Positions 55,345 through 64,000 of a stretch of DNA of 64,000 bases are shown piece by piece. Positions within the stretch are counted from its first letter, which is position 1, and each line of letters opens with the position of its first letter. The position numbers and the translations under genes were made by a program. The DNA lies in contig JAVJUS010000130.1 in the NCBI GenBank assembly GCA_040220455.1, forward strand, positions 1-64,000. Reading direction: 5' to 3'. The notes under the pieces were generated by a model. It worked only from the letters and a program-made list of their open reading frames with translations. It did not search any database and was not told where the DNA came from. This DNA comes from JAVJUS01 sp040220455 (lineage in GTDB: Bacteria > Pseudomonadota > Alphaproteobacteria > DSM-16000 > Inquilinaceae).

Positions 55345-56246
55345 GCTCGTCCCGGCTTGGCGGCCGGCGTCTTCGGCGCGGGCTTGGCGAGGATCAGGGT
55401 GTTGCCGGCCAGGATCAGGGCGACGGCGACGCCCTCGCGCAGGGACCACTGGTAGCCCTCGAACACCGTCGACAGGCCGAGCGCGATGATCGGGAACAGC
55501 ACGGTGGCATAGCCCGCCCGCTCGGGCCCGATGCGCCCGACCAGGCTCAGATAGCAGCCGAAGCCGAAGACCGAGCCGAACAGCGCCAGATAGAGCAGCG
55601 AGAAGGTGTAGCCGAGCGTCGGCTCGTAGGTGAAGCTCGCCCCGGATGCGGCGGCGTAGATCAGCATGAAGACCGCGCCGTAGCCCATGCCGAAGGCGTT
55701 GGCCTGGACCACCGGCACGCCGGCCTGGCTGTTGCGCGACGACGCCATGCTGCCGAAGCTCGCCGACAGGGTTCCGGCCAGGCACAGGATCAGCCCCAGG
55801 CTGCCGCCGCGGTCCAGGCTGAAGGCCGCCAGCTCGGGCCAGAAGGTCACGCACAGCCCGACGATGCCAAGCACCGCGCCGGCGATGACCCGCGCCTCCG
55901 GCTTGCGCCCGAAGAACAGGCCGGCATTGGCGATGTTCATCACCACGATGGTGGAGAAGACGATCGCCACCAGCCCCGACGTCAGGTAAGCGCTCCCGTT
56001 GTAGATAAGCAGGTAGTTGGTCGAGAAGAAGCACAGGCCGAGGGCCGCGATGAACAGGTGGTCGCGCGCCCGGAACCGCATCGGCAGGCCGCGGACCGCG
56101 CAGAACGCGAACAGCAGGACCGAGGCGATCAGGAAGCGATAGGCGACCGAGACCTCCACCGGCACGACGCCGAGCTGCATCTTGATCGGCAGCCAGGTGG
56201 TGCCCCAGATCAGCACCGTTCCGGCATAGAGCAGCAGATTGACCAT
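55341..56246 (-). CDS. EamA/DMT-family transporter
   Basis: 301 residues, ten membrane helices in two five-helix EamA repeats (IWGTTWLPIKMQLGVVPVE in the first; LLYLALFGSVFGFGCYLSLV and LFPIIALGLSTVFEGY in the second). The family mostly exports amino acids and small metabolites. It lies 97 bp after the aminotransferase gene on the same strand and may export the product of that cluster. The stop codon lies inside a repeat element. Substrate unknown. Confidence 0.9.
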   Translation of the reverse strand: MVNLLLYAGTVLIWGTTWLPIKMQLGVVPVEVSVAYRFLIASVLLFAFCAVRGLPMRFRARDHLFIAALGLCFFSTNYLLIYNGSAYLTSGLVAIVFSTIVVMNIANAGLFFGRKPEARVIAGAVLGIVGLCVTFWPELAAFSLDRGGSLGLILCLAGTLSASFGSMASSRNSQAGVPVVQANAFGMGYGAVFMLIYAAASGASFTYEPTLGYTFSLLYLALFGSVFGFGCYLSLVGRIGPERAGYATVLFPIIALGLSTVFEGYQWSLREGVAVALILAGNTLILAKPAPKTPAAKPGRA

Positions 56247-56343
56247 GGTTCCGTCGGCGGTTCGGACTGCGAGGCGGGAAAAGTGGCTCCCGTCGGGCGC
56301 GCCGATCCTTCGATCGTCCTCGCCCGGGGGTCGTGCCGGTCTA

Positions 56344-57684
56344 TCACTCGGCGATGGCGGCCGTCGAGAGGGGGCGCGCCGCGCCGGCGCCGCCCTCGAT
56401 CCGGTCGCGTACGAACCCGGCGAGGCGGTGCACGCCCTCGCGGATCTGGTCCGGCGTGAGGTAGCTGTATGACAGGCGGAGCTGGCGCTCCCCGCCAGCG
56501 CCGAGATAGAAGCTCGACATCGGCGTCCAGATCACGCCATGGGTGCCGGCGGAGACCGCCAGGGCCTCGGCGTCGGCCGCGAAAGGCACGTCGACGGTCA
56601 GGAAGAAGCCGCCGCGCGGACGGTTCCACCGGACCTCCGCCGCCCAGCCGGCCTCCTCCGGGAAGGCCTCGGCCAGGGCGTCGAGCAGCGTCGCCCGGTT
56701 GGTCTCGTACCAGCCGATCGACTTGGCGTTGGCCGCCTCGATGTTGTCGGCGTGGCGGACCAGCAGCCCGCCCACCACCGCCTGGCACAGCGCCGGCGTG
56801 TTGACGGTGACCATGCTCTTGATCTTGGAGAGCTCGTCGGCCAGCAGCCCGGTCCCGCCCGGGCCGTCGACCGGCTGGTCGGCGATGGCGAAGCCGACCC
56901 GCACGCCCGGAAAGGCGGATTTGGAGAACGAGCCCAGATAGACCACCCGGCCCCCGGTATCGAGGGACTTCAGCGTCGGCAGGCGGGTGCCCGGCGCGGT
57001 GAAGAGGCCATAGGCGTTGTCCTCCAGCAGCACGAGTTCCTCGGCCTCCGCCGCGTCGAGCAGGGCCCGGCGCTCCTCGACCGACATGGTAAGGCCGGAG
57101 GGATTGGCGAAATCGGGATTGACGTAGAAGGCCCGCGCCCGCTTGCCGCGCGCGCGCAGCGCCGCCAGCTTGGCCGCCAGGTCGGCCGGGTCTGGCCCGC
57201 CGCCGGCCTCGCGCACGCCGACGACCTCGAGCCCCAGGAGCCGTGCCGCGCCGACGATGCCGACATAGCAGGGCTCGGTGACCAGCAGCACCTGGTCGGG
57301 GTCGGCGAAGAGCGCGCGCAGCACGATCAGCATCGCCTCCTGGCAGCCGACCGTGACGACGAGCGCGGCGGGATCGACGTCGATGCCCTCGTCCCGGCGC
57401 AGCATCCGGGCGACGAGCTCGCGGATCTGGCCCGCCGTCGCGCCGTACTGGAAGAGCGCGCGGACGATGGCGCGCTCCTCCCGCCCCTCCGCCTCGCGCA
57501 GATGCGTGACATAGGCGTCCAGATTGCGCCGGATGTCGGCGATCTCGTAGAAGCCGTCATAGGGCCGGCCGGGGCCGAACGAGATCGCGTCCGGATAGCG
57601 CATCGTGATCTCGTTGAGGAAATTCATCGACTCCAGGCACGGGTCGGAGACCGAGGCGTGGAGTGCTGCGCGGTCGAGGCGCAT
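56344..57684 (-). CDS. PLP aminotransferase, HpgT-like fold type I
   Basis: 446 residues. Class I/II aminotransferase without a DNA-binding domain. The PLP lysine is Lys255 (GSFSKSAFPGVRVGFA); Asn189 (YVNPDFANPSG), Asp222 and Tyr225 (LEDNAYG) complete the site. The N-terminal MNFLNEITMRYPDAISFGPG is distinctive and resembles 3,5-dihydroxyphenylglycine transaminase (HpgT) and related enzymes that aminate aryl-glyoxylates or other 2-oxo acids. It is the third gene of a minus-strand run with VOC and PhyH oxygenases, 80 bp after phyH, so it may install or remove the amino group of an oxidised metabolite. Confidence 0.85.
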   Translation of the reverse strand: MRLDRAALHASVSDPCLESMNFLNEITMRYPDAISFGPGRPYDGFYEIADIRRNLDAYVTHLREAEGREERAIVRALFQYGATAGQIRELVARMLRRDEGIDVDPAALVVTVGCQEAMLIVLRALFADPDQVLLVTEPCYVGIVGAARLLGLEVVGVREAGGGPDPADLAAKLAALRARGKRARAFYVNPDFANPSGLTMSVEERRALLDAAEAEELVLLEDNAYGLFTAPGTRLPTLKSLDTGGRVVYLGSFSKSAFPGVRVGFAIADQPVDGPGGTGLLADELSKIKSMVTVNTPALCQAVVGGLLVRHADNIEAANAKSIGWYETNRATLLDALAEAFPEEAGWAAEVRWNRPRGGFFLTVDVPFAADAEALAVSAGTHGVIWTPMSSFYLGAGGERQLRLSYSYLTPDQIREGVHRLAGFVRDRIEGGAGAARPLSTAAIAE

Positions 57685-57764
57685 GGCAAGTCCTCCTGCC
57701 GGGGCGACCGCCCCCGGCCCGGCCGGGTGCCGGATCCGGGGCGGCGGATATTCCGGAAACCAGC

Positions 57765-58703
57765 TCAGCGGCCCGCGTCGGCGGGCCAGATCACGGGGCA
57801 GAAGTCGGGATCGGCGTAGTCCGGATCGCCGGCGGCATCGCGGCGGACCAGCTCGTCGTTGTTGTAGACGAGCACGCTGCCGTCGGAGAGCCGGTGCGGC
57901 CGCCAGGCGTTGGCGCCGTCCTGGAGATGCAGGGAGATCGCGCGGCGCGGCGCGGCCGAGCGGTTGGGCCCGCTGCCGTGATAGGTGCGGCAGTGGTGGA
58001 AGCTGATGTGCCCCTTCTTAAGGCGCATCGGCACCTTGGTCACCCCCACGCCGTTGGCCGCCGCGTTCTCGGCCAGCATCTCCTCCAGCTCGGAGACGTC
58101 GCGCTTGGCGAAGTGGCGCGAGGTCGAATCCTTGCCATCGTCGATCTCATCCCAGGCATGGCTGCCGTCGACCATGGTGATCGTGCCCGTGGTCTCGTCG
58201 CAGTCGTGCAGGGGGATGAAGGCGGTCAGCATCTCGTCGGAGGTGCAGGTCTGCCAGTAGTGCCGGTCGAAGTGCCACGGCACCACCGTGCGCCCGAAGC
58301 CTTCGCCCGGATCGGCCTCGGCTTCGGGCGGCTTATAGAGCAGCGTCGTGTTGAACACCCGGATCTCCGACGCGCCGGCCAGCCGGGCGGCGATCGCGCC
58401 GATCAGCGGCTTGGTCAGCAGCCCGCGGAAGGCGGCGCTCTCGAAATGGATGTAGTCGTTGTTGCGGGCGGTGTTGCCCTCCCCGGGGCGCCAGTAGGCG
58501 ACCTTGGCGGGCATCACGGGCAGCGGGCGATCGCGCTCGCCGTCGTAGTAGCGCCGGCTGGCCTCCAGGAAGGCGTCGATCTCCTCGTCGGAGAAGACCT
58601 TGCCGGTGACGAACCAGCCATGCTCCCGGTAGAAGGCGACGTCGTCGTCGCTCGGCAGCAGCGCGGCTTCCTCGCGGCTCAGGGCGTGGACGGCCTCGGT
58701 CAT
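57765..58703 (-). CDS. Phytanoyl-CoA dioxygenase (PhyH) family hydroxylase
   Basis: 312 residues. Fe(II)/2-oxoglutarate oxygenase fold. The iron ligands are His144 and Asp146 (VPWHFDRHYW) and His242 (YHGSGPN), with an Arg for 2-oxoglutarate in APRRAISLHL. Such enzymes hydroxylate fatty acyl, ectoine-like or amino acid substrates. The ATG at 58703 follows AGGAG by 10 nt; the frame is open to a GTG at 58802. The upstream VOC gene reads over its first 370 bp in another frame. Context suggests hydroxylation of a small metabolite made by this cluster. Confidence 0.9.
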   Translation of the reverse strand: MTEAVHALSREEAALLPSDDDVAFYREHGWFVTGKVFSDEEIDAFLEASRRYYDGERDRPLPVMPAKVAYWRPGEGNTARNNDYIHFESAAFRGLLTKPLIGAIAARLAGASEIRVFNTTLLYKPPEAEADPGEGFGRTVVPWHFDRHYWQTCTSDEMLTAFIPLHDCDETTGTITMVDGSHAWDEIDDGKDSTSRHFAKRDVSELEEMLAENAAANGVGVTKVPMRLKKGHISFHHCRTYHGSGPNRSAAPRRAISLHLQDGANAWRPHRLSDGSVLVYNNDELVRRDAAGDPDYADPDFCPVIWPADAGR

Positions 58704-59418
58704 GTCGCGAAGCTCCTGTTCGGGGCGGTCGCCGGCCGGCGGCGAGGAACGGGCCGCCGGCCGGGCGCCCGGACTCGGGCGCGGCGGAAGGCGCGCCGCC
58801 ACAGTAGCTGTCGGCCTGCTCGAGCTGGCGGAACAGCTTCTCGACGCTGTCTTCGGAGAAGTTCGGGTTGTCCATGCGCTCGATGATCTCGAGCATCATC
58901 CCGGAATTCGGGCACCGGGTGGTGAAGCGCTGACGCAGGTCCGGCGCCTCGATCAGGTCGGTCTGGAAGTCGAGCCCCGCCTCCTCCAGCGCGGCGCAGA
59001 CATGCTCGATGTCCTCGACCGCGATCGCCACGTGCTGGACGCCGGGGCCGTAGTTCTCGACATAGCGGCTGACCTGGGATTCCGGCGACGTTCCCTCGAG
59101 CAGCACGAAGGTCACCGGTCCCGCGGTCATCACGGCGGACATCATGCCGGTACGCGCGCCGCGGGTCTCCAGCCTGGACTGCACGGCAAAGCCGAGCGTG
59201 CTGTAGAACTCGACGGCCGTCTCCAGATCGCGCACGGCGATGGCGACATGGTCGATCGACGCCGCGTGACCGGCCAGGACGCTCGTCAGCGCCTCCGACG
59301 CCGAGACGGCGCCGGCGGCCGAACCCGCGCACTCGGTCGCCGGCACCTTGCCCTCGCAAGCCGGGGATCCGCGCGACTTGCCCGGCAGGCGGTCCGGTTC
59401 GGTTCGGGATTCGGACAT
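58333..59418 (-). CDS. VOC/HPPD-like dioxygenase, with abnormally extended C-terminus
   Basis: 361 codons, but the conserved part ends near residue 205 (58804). Residues 50-200 form a vicinal-oxygen-chelate fold resembling the C-terminal half of 4-hydroxyphenylpyruvate dioxygenase, with a full metal triad His57 (IDHVAIAV), His129 (VQHVAIAV) and Glu177 (MMLEIIERM). The first 45 residues are polar and not conserved. After QLEQADSYCGG the frame stays open for about 155 more codons of Arg-rich sequence, which is the shadow of phyH. A lost stop codon or a frameshift near 58800 is likely; the functional protein is probably 58800-59418. The ATG at 59418 has GGAGGAT. Confidence 0.7.
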   Translation of the reverse strand: MSESRTEPDRLPGKSRGSPACEGKVPATECAGSAAGAVSASEALTSVLAGHAASIDHVAIAVRDLETAVEFYSTLGFAVQSRLETRGARTGMMSAVMTAGPVTFVLLEGTSPESQVSRYVENYGPGVQHVAIAVEDIEHVCAALEEAGLDFQTDLIEAPDLRQRFTTRCPNSGMMLEIIERMDNPNFSEDSVEKLFRQLEQADSYCGGAPSAAPESGRPAGGPFLAAGRRPPRTGASRHDRGRPRPEPRGSRAAAERRRRRLLPGAWLVRHRQGLLRRGDRRLPGGQPALLRRRARSPAARDARQGRLLAPRGGQHRPQQRLHPFRERRLPRAADQAADRRDRRPAGRRVGDPGVQHDAAL

Positions 59419-59835
59419 GGGGGCATCCTCCTCGTCTCCCGGGGGTCGGACCCGGCGGGTCGCCCGCCGAAGCGGTGCAATCCCGGCAGGCCCGGCCGCC
59501 GGCCGAGGCCGGCGGTGACGGGGTGCGTCGCGAAATTTCCTGATGCGCGACGCTAATCGGGTGTCCCGACCCAACTTATGCGACATAGCGCGGTATACAA
59601 CCGAAGATTCTAAAATGTAACATCTATGTCACTATTAGTAAGCTAATTATACAACCCATCGGGCAAAGGAATGGTGAGGCCCTGCCGGCCTCGCGACGGC
59701 CCAAGCGGCGCCTCGGCGCTTGAACTCGGGTGCCGGCCCGGTATCCTCCAGGTCGCCGTCCGGCGGCGTGGGCCGCCGCCGCTCCCCCTTCCCCACGCGC
59801 GAGGACGCCGCGCGACGACCACGAGGCAGCACGTC
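59419..59835. promoter_or_regulatory. AT-rich divergent control region (VOC cluster / mtnP)
   Basis: 417 bp without a supported gene. Bases 59565-59660 are strikingly AT-rich for this genome. They carry two direct copies of TATACAACC (59594-59602 and 59648-59656, 54 bp apart) and the loose dyad TGTAACATCTATGTCAC between them. This looks like a promoter pair with operator sites; the regulator is not identified. Confidence 0.5.
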
Positions 59836-60723
<888 letters not shown>

Positions 60724-60741
60724 GCGAGCCCCCTCGGGCGC

Positions 60742-62136
60742 CTAGACCCTTCCCAGGTCCCGGGCCGTGGCGTCGATGGCGACCTTCGCCTTGTCGACCA
60801 GCTCGTCGATCTCGTCACGCGTGGCGATCAGCGGCGGCGACATGACCATGGCGTCGCGCACGGCGCGCATGACCAGGTCGTTGCGGAAGGCGTGGTCGCG
60901 GCAGCGGGTGCCGACGGCGCCGTAGTTCTCGAACCGCGCGCGCGTGCGCCGGTCGGCGACCAGCTCGATCGCCGCCAGGAATCCCGCGCCGCGCACCTCC
61001 CCGACGATCGGGTGGTCGGCGAAGGTTTCGCGCAGCCGCGCCTGGAGATAGGGCCCGGTGTCCCGGTGCACCCGCTCGACCAGGCCTTCGCGCTCGATGA
61101 TGTCGAGATTGGCGAGCGCCACGGCGCAGGCCGTCGGATGGCCCGAATAGGTATAGCCGTGGAAGAACTCGCCACCCTCCTCGATCAGGGTCTCGGCCAC
61201 CCGGTCGCCGACCATCAGGGCGGAGAGCGGCAGGTAGCCCGAGGTGATGCCCTTGGCCAGCGTCATCAGGTCCGGCTCGATGGCGTAGAGGTCCGAGCCG
61301 AACCAGTGCCCGGTCCGCCCGAAGCCGCAGATCACCTCGTCGGCGACCAGCAGGATGCCGTAATGGCGGCAGATCTCCTGCACCCGCGGCCAGTAGCTGT
61401 CGGGCGGCACGATGACCCCGCCGGCGCCCTGGATCGGCTCGCCGACGAAGGCCGCGATGCTGTCGGGGCCGAGCTCCAGGATCCGCTCCTCGATCGCGTC
61501 GGCGGCGCGCCGGCCGAACACCTCCGGATCCTCGTCGCCGCCGTAGTCGCACCAGTAGGGCGGCATGACATGGACGAAGCCCGGCAGCGGCAGGTCGGCC
61601 TGGCGGTGCATCGGCGTCATGCCGCCGAGCGAGGCGGCCGCGACCGTGGAGCCGTGATAGGCGTAGCGCCGGCTGATGAAGGTCTTTCGCCGCGGCTCGC
61701 CCTTCAGGTTCCAGTAGTGGCGCACGAGCCGGATCATCGTGTCGATCGACTCCGAGCCCGAGGAGCCGAAGAAGACGCGGTTCAGCCCCGCCGGCGTCAG
61801 CGCGGCCAGCCGCGCGGCCAGATCGATGGAGGGCGGCGTCGCGGTCTTGAAGAAGGCGTTGTAGTAGGGCAGCCGGCGCATCTGCTCGGCGGCCGCGTCG
61901 GCCAGTTCCCCCCGGCCGTAGCCGACATTGACGCACCACAGCCCGGCCATGCCGTCGAGGATGCGCCGCCCCTCGGAATCGCGCAGGTAGATCCCGTCCG
62001 CGCTCTCGATGATGCGCGTCCCGCCTTCCCCGTGCAGGGTGCGGTGGTCGGTAAAGGGGTGGAGATGATGGGCGGTGTCGAGCGCGCGCCGCGGATCGGG
62101 CGCATGGCCCGGGGCGCGGGTGTCGGAGACGGACAT
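60742..62136 (-). CDS. spuC: Putrescine--pyruvate aminotransferase-like (SpuC)
   Basis: 464 residues. Class III PLP aminotransferase with Lys295 (TLAKGITSGYLPLSA), Asp266 (LLVADEVICGFGRTG) and FFGSSGSESIDTMIRL. The N-terminal HHLHPFTDHRTLHGEGG and GLWCVNVGYGRGELADAA match SpuC and omega-amino acid:pyruvate transaminases, which convert putrescine or beta-alanine-type amines to aldehydes with pyruvate. With potFGHI and aguA in the same window a polyamine role is favoured. It converges on mtnP with an 18-bp gap. Other amine substrates remain possible. Confidence 0.88.
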   Translation of the reverse strand: MSVSDTRAPGHAPDPRRALDTAHHLHPFTDHRTLHGEGGTRIIESADGIYLRDSEGRRILDGMAGLWCVNVGYGRGELADAAAEQMRRLPYYNAFFKTATPPSIDLAARLAALTPAGLNRVFFGSSGSESIDTMIRLVRHYWNLKGEPRRKTFISRRYAYHGSTVAAASLGGMTPMHRQADLPLPGFVHVMPPYWCDYGGDEDPEVFGRRAADAIEERILELGPDSIAAFVGEPIQGAGGVIVPPDSYWPRVQEICRHYGILLVADEVICGFGRTGHWFGSDLYAIEPDLMTLAKGITSGYLPLSALMVGDRVAETLIEEGGEFFHGYTYSGHPTACAVALANLDIIEREGLVERVHRDTGPYLQARLRETFADHPIVGEVRGAGFLAAIELVADRRTRARFENYGAVGTRCRDHAFRNDLVMRAVRDAMVMSPPLIATRDEIDELVDKAKVAIDATARDLGRV

Positions 62137-62331
62137 CGGGGCCCCCTGCTCTCTCGGTCGGTCACGGACGGAAGACGGCCGGCGGCGCGGCCGGGCATCG
62201 CGCCGTTACCGCGGCGGCGTGTAGCCGATCCGCGCGCAGAGGACGAGCAGCTCGCTATGCAGGGTCCGGGTCGTCACGCCCCCCAGTCTAGCGCCGACGA
62301 CGCGCCGGGGCGAGAGCCGGCGCCGGGCCCC

Positions 62332-62360
62332 GTCGGGTTCTCTTCGTTCACCCGACCTAC
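62332..62360. repeat. Single family B repeat element at the end of the MCP gene
   Basis: GTCGGGTTCTCTTCGTTCAC leading into CCGACCTAC forms the element. The stop codon of the chemotaxis gene (TAG, 62357-62359 on the minus strand) lies inside it, so the repeat supplies the end of the reading frame. Confidence 0.65.
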
Positions 62361-63811
62361 GCGGCGCGCAGACGGTCGAGGAAGTCGTCGAGCGCCCGGC
62401 GCAGGGCCTCGATCTCCCGCGTCGTGTCGTCGGCGCCGGAATGCACCCGCCCCGCCGTCTCCCCCGTCCGCTCCGCCGCGGTGGTCACCGTGGCGATGGC
62501 GTCCGAGACCTGGCGCGTGGCGTCGGCGGCCTGATGCACCGATCCGGCGATGCCGCGGGTCGTCGCGTCCTGCTCCTCGATCGCCGAGGCGATGCCGCCG
62601 GCGTTCTCGTCGAGGCGCTGGATCACGCCCGTGATGGTCCGGATCGCCTCGACCGTGCCGCCGGTCGCCGCCTGCATCTCCGAGACCTGGGAGCCGATGC
62701 GCTCGGTCGCCTGGGCGGTCTGGGTGGCGAGGCTCTTGACCTCGTTGGCGACGACGGCGAAGCCCTTGCCCGCCTCCCCGGCGCGCGAGGCCTCGATGGT
62801 CGCGTTGAGCGCCAGCAGGTTGGTCTGCTCGGCGATGTCGGCGATCAGCTTTACCACGTCGTCGATCTTGCGGGCGGCCTCGGCCAGGCCGGCCACCTTC
62901 TCGTCGGCCTGGCCGGCGTAGCCGACCGCCTCGCGCGCGAGCGTCGCCGCGTCGCCGACGCGCCGGCCGATCTCCGCGATCGAGGCGGCGAGTTCCTCCG
63001 AGCCCGAGGCGACGCTGTCGACATCGCCGGTCATCCGCCGCGAGGCCTCGGAGACGGTGCGTGCCTGGACATCGGCGTCGCGCGCGGTCTCGACCAGGCC
63101 GTCGGCGTCCCGGCGCATCGCGCCGGCCGCCTGATCGACCGTCGTGATCGCCGTCTTGACCGTGCTCTCGAAGGTCTCGGCCAGCGACAGCAGCGCGGCG
63201 CGCCGCTCCTCCCGGTTGGCGGCGTCGAGTTCGGTGCGCTCGGCCGACAGGCGCTCGGCCTCCGCGGCCGCCGCCTCGGCCCGGGCCACGGCTTCGGCCG
63301 AGGTCGCGAACAGCCGCTCGAGCGACAGCGTCAGCTTGACCAGGACCCCGGTCTCCAGCACGACGATGCCGGCGTGCAGCAGGACGCGGCCGAAGCTCGC
63401 CCCTTCCGGAAAAACCGCGTAGGGCATCGCGAAATTGAGGACCAGATGGTGCGCCGCCGTCGCGGCCGCGGCGACCACCACGGTCCGCCAGTCGCAGAAC
63501 GCCGCCAGCATCGCGAAGGCGGCGAAGTAGTACATGTGCATGTCGATCTGCCACGGCCCGGCCGCGCGCAGGACCATGAGCGAGACCATGCCGACCATCG
63601 CGAGCGCGACGGCGTAGCGCGTGACGGGCCCGGCGCCGCGCCAGGCCCAGGCGCCCGTGGCGAGGCCGGCGAAGACGACCGCAAGGCCGACGGCCGTGCC
63701 GTCGAGTGTGTCGTTCAGCCAAGCGATCAGGGCGATCAACGGGACATGCAGCCAAAGACCGGCGACGAACCATCTCGCCGCTCCGGTTCTGAGATCGTCG
63801 AGAGTCGTCAT
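62357..63811 (-). CDS. Methyl-accepting chemotaxis protein with multi-pass N-terminus
   Basis: 484 residues. About six N-terminal membrane helices (residues 12-165) replace the usual periplasmic sensor domain, followed by a coiled coil from about 170 (AEAVARAEAAAAEAERLSAE) and a signalling domain with the hairpin tip IAEQTNLLALNATIEASRAG and EVKSLATQTAQAT. It signals to CheA/CheW; the sensor probably detects a membrane or cytosolic cue. No HAMP domain is obvious. It starts at ATG 63811, overlapping by 4 bp the stop of a possible upstream gene. No che genes are in view. Confidence 0.92.
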   Translation of the reverse strand: MTTLDDLRTGAARWFVAGLWLHVPLIALIAWLNDTLDGTAVGLAVVFAGLATGAWAWRGAGPVTRYAVALAMVGMVSLMVLRAAGPWQIDMHMYYFAAFAMLAAFCDWRTVVVAAAATAAHHLVLNFAMPYAVFPEGASFGRVLLHAGIVVLETGVLVKLTLSLERLFATSAEAVARAEAAAAEAERLSAERTELDAANREERRAALLSLAETFESTVKTAITTVDQAAGAMRRDADGLVETARDADVQARTVSEASRRMTGDVDSVASGSEELAASIAEIGRRVGDAATLAREAVGYAGQADEKVAGLAEAARKIDDVVKLIADIAEQTNLLALNATIEASRAGEAGKGFAVVANEVKSLATQTAQATERIGSQVSEMQAATGGTVEAIRTITGVIQRLDENAGGIASAIEEQDATTRGIAGSVHQAADATRQVSDAIATVTTAAERTGETAGRVHSGADDTTREIEALRRALDDFLDRLRAA

Positions 63812-63999
63812 CCCGCGATGTCCTCGCTCGCCCCGCCTCGGTCGATGGGGGTCGGTCTTGTGGTGGTGGATCGTGCCATGTCGGATCGTGCCGGGGTCGA
63901 TCGTGCCGGGGGCGGACCGGCCGCCACGGCCCTGGCCTCGGCATCGGAGGGCGCAAGGCAGCCGGCGGCGACGACGGGATCGAGGACGAGCCAGGCGCC
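63808..63999 (-). CDS. Possible C-terminal end of an upstream gene (partial)
   Basis: A frame open from the window edge to a TGA at 63808-63810, which overlaps the chemotaxis gene start as ATGA. It reads GAWLVLDPVVAAGCLAPSDA and then a Thr/Arg/Pro-rich tail with the repeat ARSTPARSDMARSTTTRP. The overlap and the hydrophobic strand-like start favour a real gene end, but 63 codons in GC-rich DNA can be open by chance. No family assigned. Confidence 0.35.
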   Translation of the reverse strand, partial: GAWLVLDPVVAAGCLAPSDAEARAVAAGPPPARSTPARSDMARSTTTRPTPIDRGGASEDIAG

Positions 64000-64000
64000 G

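Noticed and set aside
58333..59418. Programmed frameshift giving a VOC-PhyH fusion as the firm annotation
   Set aside because: No classic slippery heptamer was seen around 58800, and phyH has its own AGGAG-ATG start. It is kept only as a possibility in the findings.

Overview
The window is a high-GC, gene-dense stretch of chromosome. Gene content (two-component iol locus with an RpiR regulator, FrcBCA-type sugar importers with half-size ATPases, PotFGHI, SpuC, DUF1127, LipB) and the strong G/C third-position bias fit an alphaproteobacterium, probably a Rhodospirillales-like heterotroph. This is a judgement from protein families, since there is no rRNA to place it. The one RNA gene seen is a tRNA-Leu(GAG).

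Layout. 1-1641 (minus): an APC permease upstream of a truncated agmatine deiminase. 2026-7083 (plus): a PadR regulator, a periplasmic adaptor and an RND pump. 7103-8385: a CDP-alcohol phosphatidyltransferase divergent from an unknown gene. 8771-12887: tRNA-Leu, lipB, an orphan ectB and a GH13 alpha-glucosidase. 13258-19424: an inositol locus (iolD, iolE, SDR on minus; iolG on plus; RpiR regulator on minus). 19720-27656 (plus): an aldolase, a 2-hydroxyacid dehydrogenase, two Gfo/Idh/MocA oxidoreductases, a complete sugar ABC importer and an ABM-like small protein. 27840-33346: DUF1127, a gamma-glutamyltransferase-like enzyme, an MFS transporter and glutaryl-CoA dehydrogenase. 33356-36882 (minus): GT4 glycosyltransferase and six-hairpin hydrolase overlapping by 4 bp. 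37005-45542 (minus): a PEBP protein, then a sugar operon (LacI, ABC importer, psicose/tagatose-type epimerase, ROK kinase, SDR) and a 2-hydroxyacid dehydrogenase. 45636-47148: an M48 protease and a small membrane protein. 47173-51372 (minus): potFGHI putrescine importer. 51552-54982: a META-domain lipoprotein and an Lhr-type DNA-repair helicase. 55341-59418 (minus): a VOC dioxygenase-like protein, a PhyH hydroxylase, an HpgT-like aminotransferase and an EamA exporter. 59836-62136: mtnP and spuC. 62357-63999 (minus): a methyl-accepting chemotaxis protein and the possible end of another gene.

How the genes fit together. Uptake and breakdown of small polyols and sugars dominates: inositol oxidation (IolG, IolE, IolD), a second oxidoreductase/aldolase pathway tied to its own importer, and a psicose-to-fructose-6-phosphate route. 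Polyamine handling recurs (AguA, PotFGHI, SpuC, and MtnP for methylthioadenosine). Identical GAACGTTC palindromes sit in front of both iolD and iolG, with a close variant before the first ABC importer, so one regulator, most simply the RpiR protein, may tie these together.

The best candidate for something undescribed is the four-gene minus-strand set at 55341-59418. It looks like a compact pathway for making and exporting a modified amino or keto acid, driven from an unusually AT-rich divergent promoter region. Its first gene has no stop codon before it runs 370 bp into the next gene. Intergenic spaces carry two families of inverted repeat doublets (REPIN-like), four of one kind and at least three loci of the other.
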